A DNA stretch of 64,000 nucleotides from Aquanectria penicillioides. Taxonomy: Eukaryota; Ascomycota; Sordariomycetes; Hypocreales; Nectriaceae. The notes under the pieces are model-generated. The model had not been told where the DNA came from and did not search any database. It saw nothing but the letters and a program-made list of their open reading frames with translations. Shown here one piece after another: positions 30,824-43,000 of this stretch; within the stretch, counting starts at the first letter, position 1; every line of letters starts with the position of its first letter. The DNA is taken from contig PYIU01000010.1 of assembly GCA_003415625.1 (NCBI GenBank), positions 868,001 to 932,000 on the forward strand, read 5' to 3'. A program made the translations under genes and the position numbers.

Positions 30824-32781
30824 TCATTCTTGTCCAGTTTCGTCAACTCGTATCAATGCGATGACCGACTCTAGAAGGCGAAAGCCAGTTCGAAAACACA
30901 CCGACTTGGTCTTTTCGTCTTCCCAAAGGTCCACACATGCAGCCAGTGTGTCAAGAATGGTCTTGCGAGGAGGAATTGAATAACCATGGGCCAACGGGGC
31001 ATCTTGCCGGAGCAAGTGCACGCATATTGTGACGGCAGCTGAATAAAAGTCAAGCAGGAATAGTTTTGAGATCAAGGCCAAGCTCCGAGGTTGTCGATCT
31101 GGGTCATAGATCTCTCGATGATGGACGAGAAATGCCAGGCTGCACTCCAGAGACACCCAATACGACAACGAGTATAGCATCGGTGCATCGACGTCTAGGG
31201 CATATGGGCGGTGAAGAACCAACAAAACTCGTCGAAAGAAGCTGTCGAGAGCAATTCTTTGTGATGTTTCCATATTTGTGTCGTCCAACATGGTCATCAG
31301 CTGCTTCACCTTGGAGTTGTATTCTACAACTTCAGGGTAGGAAGGCCTTGTGTCTGAATTGACTCGTCCTACGATTTCCAAAACTGGCCGACACGAAGCA
31401 TAGAGAATTTTATACCATGGTGATAGCATCTCGAACTCTTCCGGTGTCCACCAGGTTGACGCATGAAGCGGAAAAACTTCATCGAAGCTGATCAGACCCG
31501 GCATTCCAGTGATCATGGAAGTCTGGATGCCGAGATATAGTATCGTCATCCACAGGTTTTGAGCGGCCTCAAACTCTTCGAATGTCTTTTCGGGCCCACC
31601 AGAGGGAGGTTCTCGTCTATGGATGCCAGTCATTACCGCAAGGCGGATAACTGTCCCCATTAAGGACCAGCATGAATCAAAGCCCCAGCAAGTTGTGTTG
31701 TATACCTGCTTCGCTACGACCATCAAGCAAAATGTCCTCAGAGTCGTCACAGTGGGGCGGAACATGAAAGGCGTCTTGCTTAGGCAAGCCTCTGCGGCCA
31801 GGAAAAATTCCTTGGTCGGACCGGATTTATCGTTAACTGATACGGATCCCAGGCCAAGAACCATGAGATACACAGCCAGCCAGGAAACATTCATGGTCCA
31901 AGGCTCATCCCAGAATGTCTGAACTTGATCCATAAACTGGGGAACGTCGAGTATTGGATGAATAGGCTGAAATAGATCCATGTATTGATCGATGTAGGAC
32001 TGTTGATCCTCCCAGTTTTCCTGGATGAGATCGCGGACATTGTTCAAAGACATGTACGGTAAGGCACCGGGGCTATGGTAGGGGTAGTTGGCTGGGAGAT
32101 TGCTCTCAAGTGCACAATCGTTGTTTGTCGCGACGAGCTCCTCTGCTGCCATGACGAAAGGTGGTGAGTCGATGTCGGCAAATGAGCCAAACTATGCCAG
32201 TCAGTTTGTGCATAAATATGTCAGTCATGTTTCATGCACGTCGTACTCACTCTCGACAGAATTGATTTCCAGTGGCTCAGACCTCTATGTCTGGCGTGCC
32301 ATGTTGCCACGAGCACACATGAATCCTCGGCTGTGACGACAAACTCAGGATCCGACGTGGGCAAGGAAGTTTCGTCCCTTGTCCGATGAGTGTAAGTGCA
32401 GCTTTTGGTCCAACCAGACTGGCAGCATCGAGAACACGGTTCCTGCTTGTCGCACTTGACCTTTAGCCGACGGCAGCGAACACATGACAGAGTGGCTCGG
32501 TTCCTCTTTTTGCGCTCCTTCTGCTGGGGCACGGAATAGTTCGACTCGGATTGATCGGCGATGCCGCTGTCAGGAGTCGTGTCGGATCTAGGCGGCGTTG
32601 TCGCGACGGAGCCGGAGGAACGCGAAGCTGGGACTCGCACTCTCAACGCGGCATCGTCGGAGTTAAAGGCACAATCAGCGTCTGCGTGCGAGCACCTTCT
32701 ACAAGCCGGTTTTGCTCTATCGCATCTGATTTTGAGGCGTCGACAGCGATCGCAGGCCTTGACTCTGCGCTTGGAGGTCAT
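30824..32781 (-). CDS. Transcription factor with two tandem Zn2Cys6 clusters, 632 residues
   Basis: Two exons, 32781-32251 and 32191-30824, joined in phase (SILSR|FGSFADIDSPPFV). The N-terminus has two complete zinc clusters: C10-x2-C13-x6-C20-x6-C27-x2-C30-x6-C37 and C100-x2-C103-x6-C110-x5-C116-x2-C119-x8-C128. They are separated by a Ser/Thr/Pro linker and a basic KERKKRNR patch. Each has the usual basic RRLKI/VRCD, RRLKVKCDK reading surface. The rest (about 200-620) is a Fungal_trans domain (YIDQYMDLFQPIHPILDVPQ, WGFDSCWSLMGTVIRLAVMT, RRVLLVLHRPYA). Most regulators have one cluster; two could let a single chain read two half-sites. Divergent from the MFS gene at 33426 across 644 bp, hence a likely regulator of it. 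Confidence 0.87.
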
Positions 32782-33425
32782 TGTGATCAGCTGCGGCTAC
32801 GCACGATGATGCACTGCCTGGTCAACCCCCAGCGCCAGGAGAGGAAATATCAGGTGAGGGAATTGTGGAAGAAGAAGAGCAGACACCAAAGCCTCCTACA
32901 GAAAAGAGCCTTGAACGAAACAGTCTAAAAGGTGACGACACAATCGCTCCTTGTGTGTCGTAGATGGCGCCATGGAAATTAATGGTCAGCGCGGAAACAT
33001 TGTTGAACCGCCATCGGCCGAGTTATCACCCGCTAAGCTCCGACGAGGCGATTCAGGAGCAGAGACGCCATTGGTTCATCTCAAACGTGCATCTTGGCCA
33101 CCAACTGGATCTAGCCAGACCTGACCAGGGCCTTTGGGGAGCTAATCCGAGTCTGGACGCCGCCAATGTCGCATTTGATGCGATCCGTTGTGTTGGTTTT
33201 CGCACTGAGATCGGATGCGATCAAGCAGCCGCTTAAGCCCGATGAGATCGGAGCCTGCGCCTGAGATTTTTAATCTCAGGAGCTGCGAAGGTCGGACACT
33301 TTACGTATGTACGAGGATGGGAACTGTATTTAAACCTGTTTGCTCCGTTGCTGTCATCTCAGAACCATCTCATCAGCTCACATCTTCTCAACCATCCATT
33401 CAAGTCTCAAGCATCGCTTCTAACA
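32782..33425. promoter_or_regulatory. Shared promoter of the dual-cluster regulator and the second MFS gene
   Basis: Contains a TCGGCCGA palindrome at about 33012-33019, two GATGCGATC elements (33178-33186 and about 33212-33222, the second with GGATGCGATC) and a perfect 9-bp-arm palindrome at 33260-33280. CGG-type half-sites are what zinc-cluster proteins usually bind. Confidence 0.5.
33260..33280. promoter_or_regulatory. Perfect palindrome/hairpin upstream of the MFS gene
   Basis: Arms CCTGAGATT and AATCTCAGG are exact reverse complements around TTT. The site ends 146 bp before the ATG at 33426, so it is either an operator in the promoter or a hairpin in the 5' leader. Confidence 0.5.
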
Positions 33426-35804
33426 ATGTTGACCGACAGCGAAAAAGCAGACCCCAGCACCGACGGCACTATTGTGGAAAATGACCTCCGGCGTCTTGTC
33501 CGCGAGGCTTACGAGGCGCTTGTCCAAGAGCAGGCTTCCTCTCCGGACAAAGTGTTCATCGGAGGACATGGGCTAGGTCACCTCGACAAAGGTTAGTTAG
33601 TATCGCACCCAGTAATGCTTCATTGTTAATTAGTTACGACAGATCTCGTGATACTGGACGAGGACAAGGGAGAGCATCCACGAGTAAGAAATTCCTCACC
33701 ACGAACCACCCTGTGCTAATGAGATAGTTCTGGGATTTCCGCAAGAAGGCAATCAACACGGCAATCATCGGCGTATATTGCTTCCTGTCTCCCTTTTCCA
33801 GTTAGTTTGGCTCTTTGATCACGGCGGCTAGTCAAGACTCACGCCGCATCGCCCCCAAACTCATTTACAATGCTGACGACAGTCAATATTCAGGCACCAT
33901 CTTCGCCCCCTCAGTCCATCTAATCATGCAATCCCTCGGAATCACAAACAGCACCCTCGGCGCTTTGCAAGTCTCTATCTTCATGTTTGCGTTTGCCGTT
34001 GCGCCGTTGGTTCTGGCACCGCTGGGCGAAAAATATGGTCGTCGAGTTGTTGTGATTTACGGAAATTTGGGTTTTATTGCATTTTGCATTGGCGGCGGCT
34101 TTTCAAAAACGGTGTGTGATCGAGCCGCATCATAAGCATTAGAAAATCTGACCTATTTTAGCCTGCTCAGCTCTTGGTGATGCGCTTCATTGCAGGCCTT
34201 GGCGGGTCAAGTGCAATCGCTATCGTCGGAGGTGTCGTCACGGATATGTGGGACCTGGAGTCTCGACCAAAAGCTTCCGGGATTATCATGATGGGACCGT
34301 AAGTGATATCCTTGATTCATATATTTACTTCACCCACTAATAATTATCTTTTTCTAGAGTCATGGGACCTGTTATAGGGCCCATTTGTGGAGGCTGGTTG
34401 TCGGAGAAGGTTTCTTGGAGATGGACGCTCTGGATCCCCGTAAGACATTTCGCGTCCTTCTGCTGACTGTTTTTTCGAAACTTACAGATGATCACTTCTA
34501 GGCCATAGCCACTGGCGCTTTGAGCGTTGTTTCCTTCTTTTTCCTATCCGAAACTTACGCGCAGCGTCTCTTGGAAAACAAGTTGAAACATGCCAAGAAG
34601 TCGCACGTAGGCACCAATCTTTACACTGTGCTGGATCTTGAGACTCGCCCACATGGACTCAAGGTACTATTGGCAGAGTTCATCAGACCAGGTACTTTAC
34701 CAAAGCTCCTCTCTTGCTGATTTCCTTTAAAATCTGCTGACATTCTGACAGTCGTTTATCTCTTGATTGACCCCGCTGTTGCTATGGCTGCGTTGCTCTA
34801 CTCTACCATTTTTGGTATCATCTATCTTCTCATCGTAACTGTATGTCCACTGATAATTATTGTCTTGATGATATAAGTGCTAATGTTGTTGTAGTATGAT
34901 GACGTCTTTGGTCTCACATACCACCAGTCGGTCGGAATTGTCGGCACTGATTTTCTTGCTGTTGGCATAGGAATGTTCGTGGGAACCGTTGGGACCGTCA
35001 AGGCGATGGAGAAGATCTTCCAGAAAGGTGGCCCAGATGCGCCCAAAACATTTAAAGCTGAATCCCGGTAAGTAAAGGACCAGAGCACACAGGTCGACAT
35101 GTCACTAAACTCGCATCAATTAGCGTGTTGAGCTGCATCGTTGGTGTATTTCTCTGCTTTGCGGGCCTCTTTATTTACGGTTTCACAGCTGGCAAGGCTC
35201 ACTTTATTGTTGTGAGTACTCATAGAGGTTGTGGTTGCCGAATATTACTAACCGCGTTAGCCACTTGTCGGAGTCGTCATATTTTCCGTTGGCGGTGTAA
35301 ATGTCATGGTATGATTCCTGTGTTGCTTGAACCTCACTATAGCCACTAACTAACGTATGCAATTCAAGGCGGGGGTTCAACTTTATGCGATTGAAGGGTG
35401 AGAGATCATGGTGTGGTCTCTACGGGACATGATGCTAATTGCTGCCTTGTTTAGTTTTGCATATCCCGCTTCGGCTTTTGCCGCCCGTAAGTGCTCAAAA
35501 TACTCCGTCACATGTGCCAAATCTAGTCATCTAATGACATATCTTAGTGTCCGTCCTCCGTTGTGTTTTCGCTGGGGCCTTCCCCCTCTTCGGATCTGAC
35601 ATGTTTGATGCCCTTGGTATTGATTGGGGCATGGGTCTGCTGGCCTTCCTCGCTCTCGGAGTTGGTCTTCCTCTTATCATCCTTGTAAGTGGCTTCTGCG
35701 CTGTGCACTGGATTAAACTAACCGAAACTTTGCAGCTCTATATTTTTGGCCCAAAACTTCGAGCCATTGGTGTAGCCAACATGACTCGTTTCATGCAGTC
35801 TTAG
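33426..35804 (+). CDS. MFS transporter, DHA1/12-TMS polyamine- or multidrug-type, 15 exons
   Basis: Exons: 33426-33591, 33643-33683, 33728-33800, 33894-34111, 34162-34298, 34358-34439, 34502-34691, 34752-34840, 34895-35067, 35124-35211, 35261-35308, 35369-35397, 35455-35486, 35548-35684 and 35736-35804. Every join keeps one frame, giving 523 residues. Motifs: STIFAPSVHLIMQSLGITN (TM1-2), LAPLGEKYGRRVVVIYGNLG (motif A, G-E-K-Y-G-R-R), RFIAGLGGSSAIAIVGGVVT (motif B) and GPICGGWLSEKVSWRWTLWI (motif C with WRW). The C-terminal half has FGLTYHQSVGIVGTDFLAVG and FPLFGSDMFDALGIDWGMGL, as in Flr1/Tpo-like proteins. It likely exports drugs, polyamines or metabolites at the plasma membrane. It is unusually intron-dense for this region, with exons as short as 29 nt; one acceptor (before 35369) is AAG instead of YAG. 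Divergent from the dual-cluster regulator. Confidence 0.85.
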
Positions 35805-37036
35805 ATGGGCCATGTCATATCCCGTCTGGGCAGTACCATACCGCCTCAATCGAAAGCTGCCACTAGTAAGAGGCGAATGTGGACTTTTATGAAATAATTA
35901 GTGGCATAGAGTAGGTTTGATTTGGAGCCGGCAAATGTCCATCAGAAGTTTACTGCCTTGCGCTCGCATTTTTATTGATTTGCACAAAAGAAATTATATT
36001 TCTACCCCGCTATCCATGCTGGAGCTTGGATTTGGATTCCCGAATTTGATATAACCATTGTATTTAGATTTTTCAGCTTGATCAGGTGTTTGATTCCCCA
36101 CTCAATCTGTTTTGGCAATTTATTTTAAACGTGGAATTCTCGTTGCTTGCCCACGCTGAAATCAGTACAGTGTCAACCGGTAGACATAACCGGTAAACTT
36201 GCCACTTTGTTGGCCTCCGGCACACGGTCGTCGACTGGTGATGTCACTATCGAGGGAATTGACCAAGTGTGGGACTATCTACGGCACTCAGTGCTCACTA
36301 GCACTAGCGTGCGAGTCTCTCGGCCCGTGTCAAGGAAATCCTTTACAGCCCCCTTTCAACGTGCATATCCCACGACCTCCGTCATAATGGTGTGTGTTGG
36401 TGTCTGATGATTTCGCGGTCGACCGTGACATCGGCGTGGGTTCAGAAGGCCTCGGCTAAATAGTGGCTATGGGCATTGTATGGGTGCGACGCGCCTCTTA
36501 AGATCCGTGAGATGTAAAGTGTTTGTTATGACATGTTGATCGTGCGGTCCAAGGGTTGAAATTGGCTGGCGTCATTCTCGACGATTCCACGTCGGGTGCG
36601 CGTGCTCCTATTCGGAGTCATAAAAATGATTGACCAGCACGATGTTGAGTGCGTTCCCGTCATCAAGACATAAATTCGCGATCTTGGGTGACCCTGGTGT
36701 CGGTTGGTGATGATCTGAACGCGGTATAGCATTGATCATCCAATGAACCGTCCGATCGTCAAGCCCAAGGCGAGTTTCACGGCAAAAGAGCGTTTCAGTT
36801 GTCGGCCTAACTACCAACAGCAGTTATACCCTGGACCATTGTGGCGCAGTTCGGCTGACTGATCTCTGAGGACCAACAGAACTTCCAAGGACAAATTACT
36901 TGTCGTATGACCTCCGCTCCTCTCCATCCTTTGATCCTCTTCAAATATCTGACCCCGAGACTTGCACTTTTCGGTTGCAAAGCAAGAATTCCCTTCGTCA
37001 ATTCTACGGATTTGGACGATTCGCCGCCTCACCACC
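35805..37036. other. Intergenic, upstream of the giant ankyrin protein
   Basis: About 1.2 kb. Short antisense frames (36526-36817, 36811-37131) overlap each other and have no recognisable content. It should contain the promoter of the gene at 37037. No repeat or RNA gene is recognised. Confidence 0.4.
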
Positions 37037-40000
37037 ATGGACCTGGATGAAGGGCCATCGACTGGCGGTATTCTCGGCACGCAGAACCTCTGGGAACACG
37101 CCCTAACCCTGCTGAGTGACGAGAACCTCAAGTCTCAACTTAGATCAGTAGCGGAAATACAGCAGAGCGATATTATAGTGTGTCTTTATCTTACCATTTA
37201 CATCCCAATACTGACAGCTGTGCCAAGACTGCTGTCCTGCACACTACACGTGACAGGGCTCGGGAATGCATCCGAAAAGGGCTGAGATTCAAAGGAAATG
37301 ATGGACAAGATATCATTATATGTGACCTGTTCCAAAGGATATTTGGTTCAGCAGAGCGGCTCAGGGACAAAGCGCAAATCAAGTTGCAACTTGATCGCGT
37401 AGATGAGTCCTTACCCTGGGCTGCCATTCGCTTCCTTATCCGGCTCGACATACGTGACGTGCAAGAATTCGGCGTCGTGATTAATGAGTTGGTAAGCCAA
37501 ATCCATCTGGCGCATCTAAAATTTCAGGTTGCCATATAGAGCGAGCTCAACGGCAAGGGACATTGAAATGACCGAGGCAAGTGCTAACCCTGTTCATTGA
37601 TCTACTGTAGGAACAAATTGCTCGAGTAACCACTCAATGTCACGAGTTTGAGCGTCAACACTATGAAAAGCTCAGTCAAGATACACGAGATGTTACGAAA
37701 CAGGCATTAGCCAAACTATATGTCGAAATTCTTACGCAACTTGGGAGAATGGTCACCCACTACAGGGTTAATCCTTTTGGTATGTTGAACAAGTTTCCTC
37801 ACCACTCGCCAGCCAACAGCAATATTAACTTGGGCGAGATAGACGCCACTCAAAAGAGTTCTTTTCGCCCAACGCACGGTTCCGATAGCACGAGATTGAT
37901 GGAGCAAGCAGTTGAGATCCTTAAGCTAGCCAATTTTGATCATGCCAAAGCATCACAATTTCTTGAGCCAATCGTCGACAGACTAGCTGACAAGTCCTCG
38001 GTATCTTGGCAGGTCTTGAGCAAGGAAGATCAAGAAAAGTTGAATCAATGGCTCCCACCAGCGCCATCAGGAGACTCTGAGGGAAACGCATCTACTTCAT
38101 GGGTACAAGGCCTAGGAGAGTGGCCACTGAGTGAGCCACAATTCAGAAAATGGCAAACGTCAAGCTCCTCCTCTGTGCTATTTCTTCAAGGCCCAGAGGG
38201 TTGCGCAAAAGTGGTCATGGCTACACTGCTGTCAGGGGCCGTGTTGAAACCTGTCAGCAAATCTCTCTTGCCCGCGCCGATGGCCTACCTCAACTGTGCT
38301 GAAATATCATCTCAAATTAACCGCTCATTCTCGGATATAGTCATGTGTGCTATCTTGGAATGCTTAGTTACTCCCTCGTGCGGCGATGGAAAGGTTAGAG
38401 AGCTTTTGTGGGCCGAATTCGAACGTCGATCCGCTCTCGCACGAGTAGCCGGCCTGGATCTTACCAAATTGAAGAGTGATGAGTGTGCGCAACTCATCCT
38501 TGAAATCTTGGAGCTAGATCCCTTGGCAATTATCATTGACGGCTTCGATACCGTGGAAGATGATGACCGCCGCAATCTCTGTGGCTGCTTCAAGGCCATA
38601 GCTGCGAATGCGAGGAATGTGGCAAAGCTATTCGTGTGTAGCTCAGACAATGACAGGATCGTTTCCATGTTGGCGCCAGATGCGGCGGATCTTGCTAGTC
38701 TTGGCTCCGCCGGAGACATTACAGAGGTCCCAGAAACATCTGTCGCCCTGTCCCACCGCGTTCAAGTTTGTTTGATGGGTATGGGAGAAGATTTACTCCC
38801 TTACCACCGAATTGAAGAGTACCATGACCCTATAGGTGTTGTTTGCCTTACTGGCTACACTGGAACAGTGCATGATCTCCTCAAAGGCGGCATATCTCTG
38901 GAAGAAACGGGTCAATTGGATATGCCAACTCCTACCACATTCACTGGGCTTCAAGAAAAGGTTCTCCCTCTTCGCCTGAAAACAACCTCGATCGAAACCA
39001 TGGAGGAGTACGAATCAGCAATGCTAGTTGCTACAGAGGCTGGCCTTGTGAGAGAATTGCAACGTCTCGAAGGCTATAGCTTCCATTCTTCCATTTTCTC
39101 GAATGAGAATCATGGCAAAGTCATGAAAATGACCCGTGAAGCGATCATACATGGCCACATCAATGTCTTAGATTGGTATCTCAAGAAATCGACCGAACCA
39201 TTCGTCATTCTCCCAGAAGATTCAGTAGCAATTGCCGTCCAGTACAGCAACTTGGAGACTGTAAGGTATCTTCTTAATAAAGGAATGGGGATTGAGGTGG
39301 AAGGGAAATACGGTTCCCCATTGACAATAGCAAGTCTGCTTAATCGTTATTCCTTTGCTCAGCTGCTGCTTCAAAACGGAGCTGATGCTAATGCCAAAGG
39401 AACATTTGGGAGTGCTCTTGACACCGCGGCATTGAGAGGCCTGAACAACATCGTAAAACTACTCATCGAGTTTGGGGCAAACGTCAACCAACAGGACGGA
39501 CCGTATGGAACTCCGTTGCAAGCTGCCGCATTCCATGGTCATCTGGAAATAGCCGACTTATTGATTGACGAGGGAGCAAACCCATCTGGTGGAGGCTATT
39601 GCAGAGATGCATTCCACGCCGCAATGGAAGGAGGCCACCCTGATGTTGTGTTGCTCCTTTTAAAACGAGATTACATATTCCGCAATTTAAGGATGGGGCC
39701 TGGGTGCGGTTTGAGAGCGCAACCTCCCACAGAGTCTAGAGACCTCCTGCGAGATTCATCTCCTGAAAGAGATGCAAAAAGGCACAAGACAGATACCGAT
39801 GAGGAACATCAACCATCACAGCCTATGATGCCTATTGTTGATCTTGATGTCATTTTTGCAACTGACAGCTGGCCTTGGACTCGGGAACAAACTCTGATGT
39901 CAATGATGGACAGCCATGGAACGCAGGCAAACTTCGAATACGTGAATGCTCTCGATTCAGCTGCTCGATCTGGGCAGCCAAGCGTGGTTGAGTTAATTCT

Positions 40001-43000
40001 GAGTTACCGGGATGCCATGGACATCTCGAATGCCGAAGTCGAGGCTGCGGCTAAAATAGCAGCTGAAAAGGGCTGTGCATTGGTCGTTGGATACCTGCTA
40101 GAACATCTAGCCACTAGGATGCCCATCAGCAATTGCCTCCAGCCCATTTTGAACGCTGCTAATAAAGCGAACCCTGCAGGCACTGATACAATTGGGGTTG
40201 TTTTCCACGTTGCAAAACGCCACTGCTCTCCAAGCGAAGTCGCTAAACTTGAAGTAGAGCCTCGTTCGACAGCTGAAAAGTACAGCAAGCACAGTGACTT
40301 GGAATATTCCACGGTGATTGAAGACTTTGCCGGTGCCTGCACTAATGGAAATCTTGAAAAGCTAGCTGTGATAGTTCAGTCAGACAATATCGGCACATTG
40401 AAACCGGGAGAATTGGCCAAGGGTTTTCAGCAGTGCGCCATGAGCGGTCAATGTTCGCTCGTCGAGTTTCTTCTCAGCACTGAAAATTTCAGTGATGATG
40501 CTGAGCTCATGAATGATTCTTTCATCGGAGCAGCGGCGAATGGCCATCTGGAAGCTGTCAAGCTGCTCGTGTCTTTACGAGCGGCCGCTCCCTTCAGCGC
40601 CGAAACTATTGGTTGCGCATTAGTCAATGCCTCTGAAGGAGGACATGGCCATGTTGTCCGATACTTGGTTCGTGACATGTCCGCAGACATAAATGCTATC
40701 GCTGAGGGCCGGTTCATTAATCCTCCTTTACAATCACCGCTGGGCATGGATTTCTGGTTCTCTACTCCAGTGGGCAAAGTTCAAAGCTCTCCCATTTCGC
40801 CTCTACAAGCTGCGATTAGAGGGTTTGAGCGTGGAAGAGACCATTTATGGAACCCGCATTCGAACAAACGAAAGAATCAGGAAAGGCCTAATCCTAATTC
40901 CAACCCCGACGACATTTTCAAGATCCTACTGGACTTGGGGGCTGATCCCAACGATATTGGTGCCCAGAAACTATATCCTATTCAAGCAGCCATCAACCTT
41001 TGCCCACATTCTATGATCCAGCAGTTGATTGATGCTGGTGCAGATGTGAACTTGGGAGTTAGAGAGGACACAGCCATCTTCAGAGCTGCCGGTCGAGAAA
41101 TGTCAAGTGCCAAGGTGCTGAGAGCACTTTTGGATGCTGGAGCAAGTCTTCCAACAGAGGAAAGCGATATTTTGCGACTTTTTGAAAAATCGTTAAATTT
41201 CTTTGGGGGCGAGTCACAGCTCGGAGAGCGAGGACGAACTTACCGGAGAGATGTTTCATACGAACGTGGTTTCTGGTCACCACAAACCTTGACAGAAGCG
41301 TTCGAAACGGGACCCGGGGCTGTTCTCTGTATTCTACTAGAGCATTATCCCCAAGTGGCAGCAAACGATGACAGATACGGTCACATTCTCCAAATTGCAG
41401 CATTTGCAAATAACCAGGCTCTCGTTGAATTGCTTCTCTCCCGAGGTGTCGATGTCAATGCTTCAGGTCACTATTACGGCACAGCCTTACAGGCTGCGGC
41501 ACGCTGCGGGCACAGCTTGATGGTAGAGCAGCTGTTGCAAGCAGGGGCCCAAGTCAACATCCTCCAAGGTAGATGGGAAACGCCATTACGAGCTGCGATT
41601 GAGGGTCGCCATGAGCTGGTTGTTCGCACACTTCTCAGGCACGGGGCCGACATCAACTTAACCTTGAAGGTGGACAAGACAAACTACAGCACTGTGGGCA
41701 GAGTGACTTCTAGCTTGCAGCTGGCGGTTAGGGCTGGAGATACTGGAGTTGTTAAAGCACTTCTTGAAGCTGGTGCTACAGTGGTTGACGAGAAACCGGA
41801 TGAGTTGGCTGGTTTATGCGTCGACGTTGACCAGCCACCGTTGATCATGGCCGTGGAGCAAGGAAACATCGGTGTGACATCGGCTTTGCTTGACTTCGGT
41901 GCCGATATCAATGGTCTAGGCCGAAAAACGTTCAACATGACTAGTTTTCACGATAAGAATATGAACCCGCTCAGTTCAGCCATCATGAACAGGCACTCAG
42001 ATGTCACTAAGCTTCTAATTGCACGTGGCGCTGACGTGAACAAAACTGTGGAGGATTGCAGAAGCCCGCTTATGCTTGCAGCTAACCTGAGAGATCAATC
42101 TCTTGTGCGCCATCTTCTCAAGGCAGGGGCCGATGTCAACTATGCCTGTAGGCTCGGCACCGCCCTCACAACCGCAACTGAACAAGGCCACTTTGGAATA
42201 GTTGAAGACTTGTTGGCAGCTGGGGCAAAGCTCTTCATGAAAGGAAAGGCGCACACCAATTCCATCAAGTATTCCCTGCAGTATTGGAGGTGGACGCCCA
42301 AAGATGCGCGCATCGCGAAGGTGCTTCTCGAGGCCTCAATTAGGGTCAAGGATTCCAGGCCTGCCGTTGAAGAAGCTCTTTCAGTAGCGATGAAAAGGAG
42401 GAATGCTAAGGCGATGAATTTGATGCTCGAGTATTTCCCTAACTCAACCCCAACTTTTACTCAAGCATGCGCTGCCGGATCTGAAGAGTTGGTCACACGA
42501 ATGCTGGACCGTGGCGCTGATCCCAACGAAGTCGACGATGATGGCGACTGTCCCCTCCACATTGCAGCCTTTAATTTCCAGTCGGAAATTCTCGACATTC
42601 TCATCCATCGCGGAGCGAAGTTGGAGAGTGTTGATGATAAAGGCAAGACTGCTCTCGTGGTAGCGCTAGAAACTTGCGTAGCACCACGACTTGACTTTCT
42701 CGATCCGAAGCCGGTTCAAACTCGAAGTCTATTCGGGCGCACAGCTTCAGGACGCAATTGGACAAATGAATCCGAAATGCCCCCTCCTACGATCCCATTC
42801 GTTCGATATGCTCAATGTCAGCACATTGCAACGGTGCTTCTGAACCATGGGGCAAATCCCATCTCCGCTTACGATGGTTCGGGGGGCCAGCTCTGCACAT
42901 GGCTTGCCTGATTGGAAGCAAACGGACCGTAGCGACGTTGCTTGGGAAGGGAGCCGGTGTCAATCAGATTGGTGGTCATTTCAAACACGTTCTGTTCATT

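Noticed and set aside
36526..37131. Minus-strand frames upstream of the giant ankyrin gene
   Set aside because: Antisense to the promoter and first exon of a supported gene; nothing recognisable.
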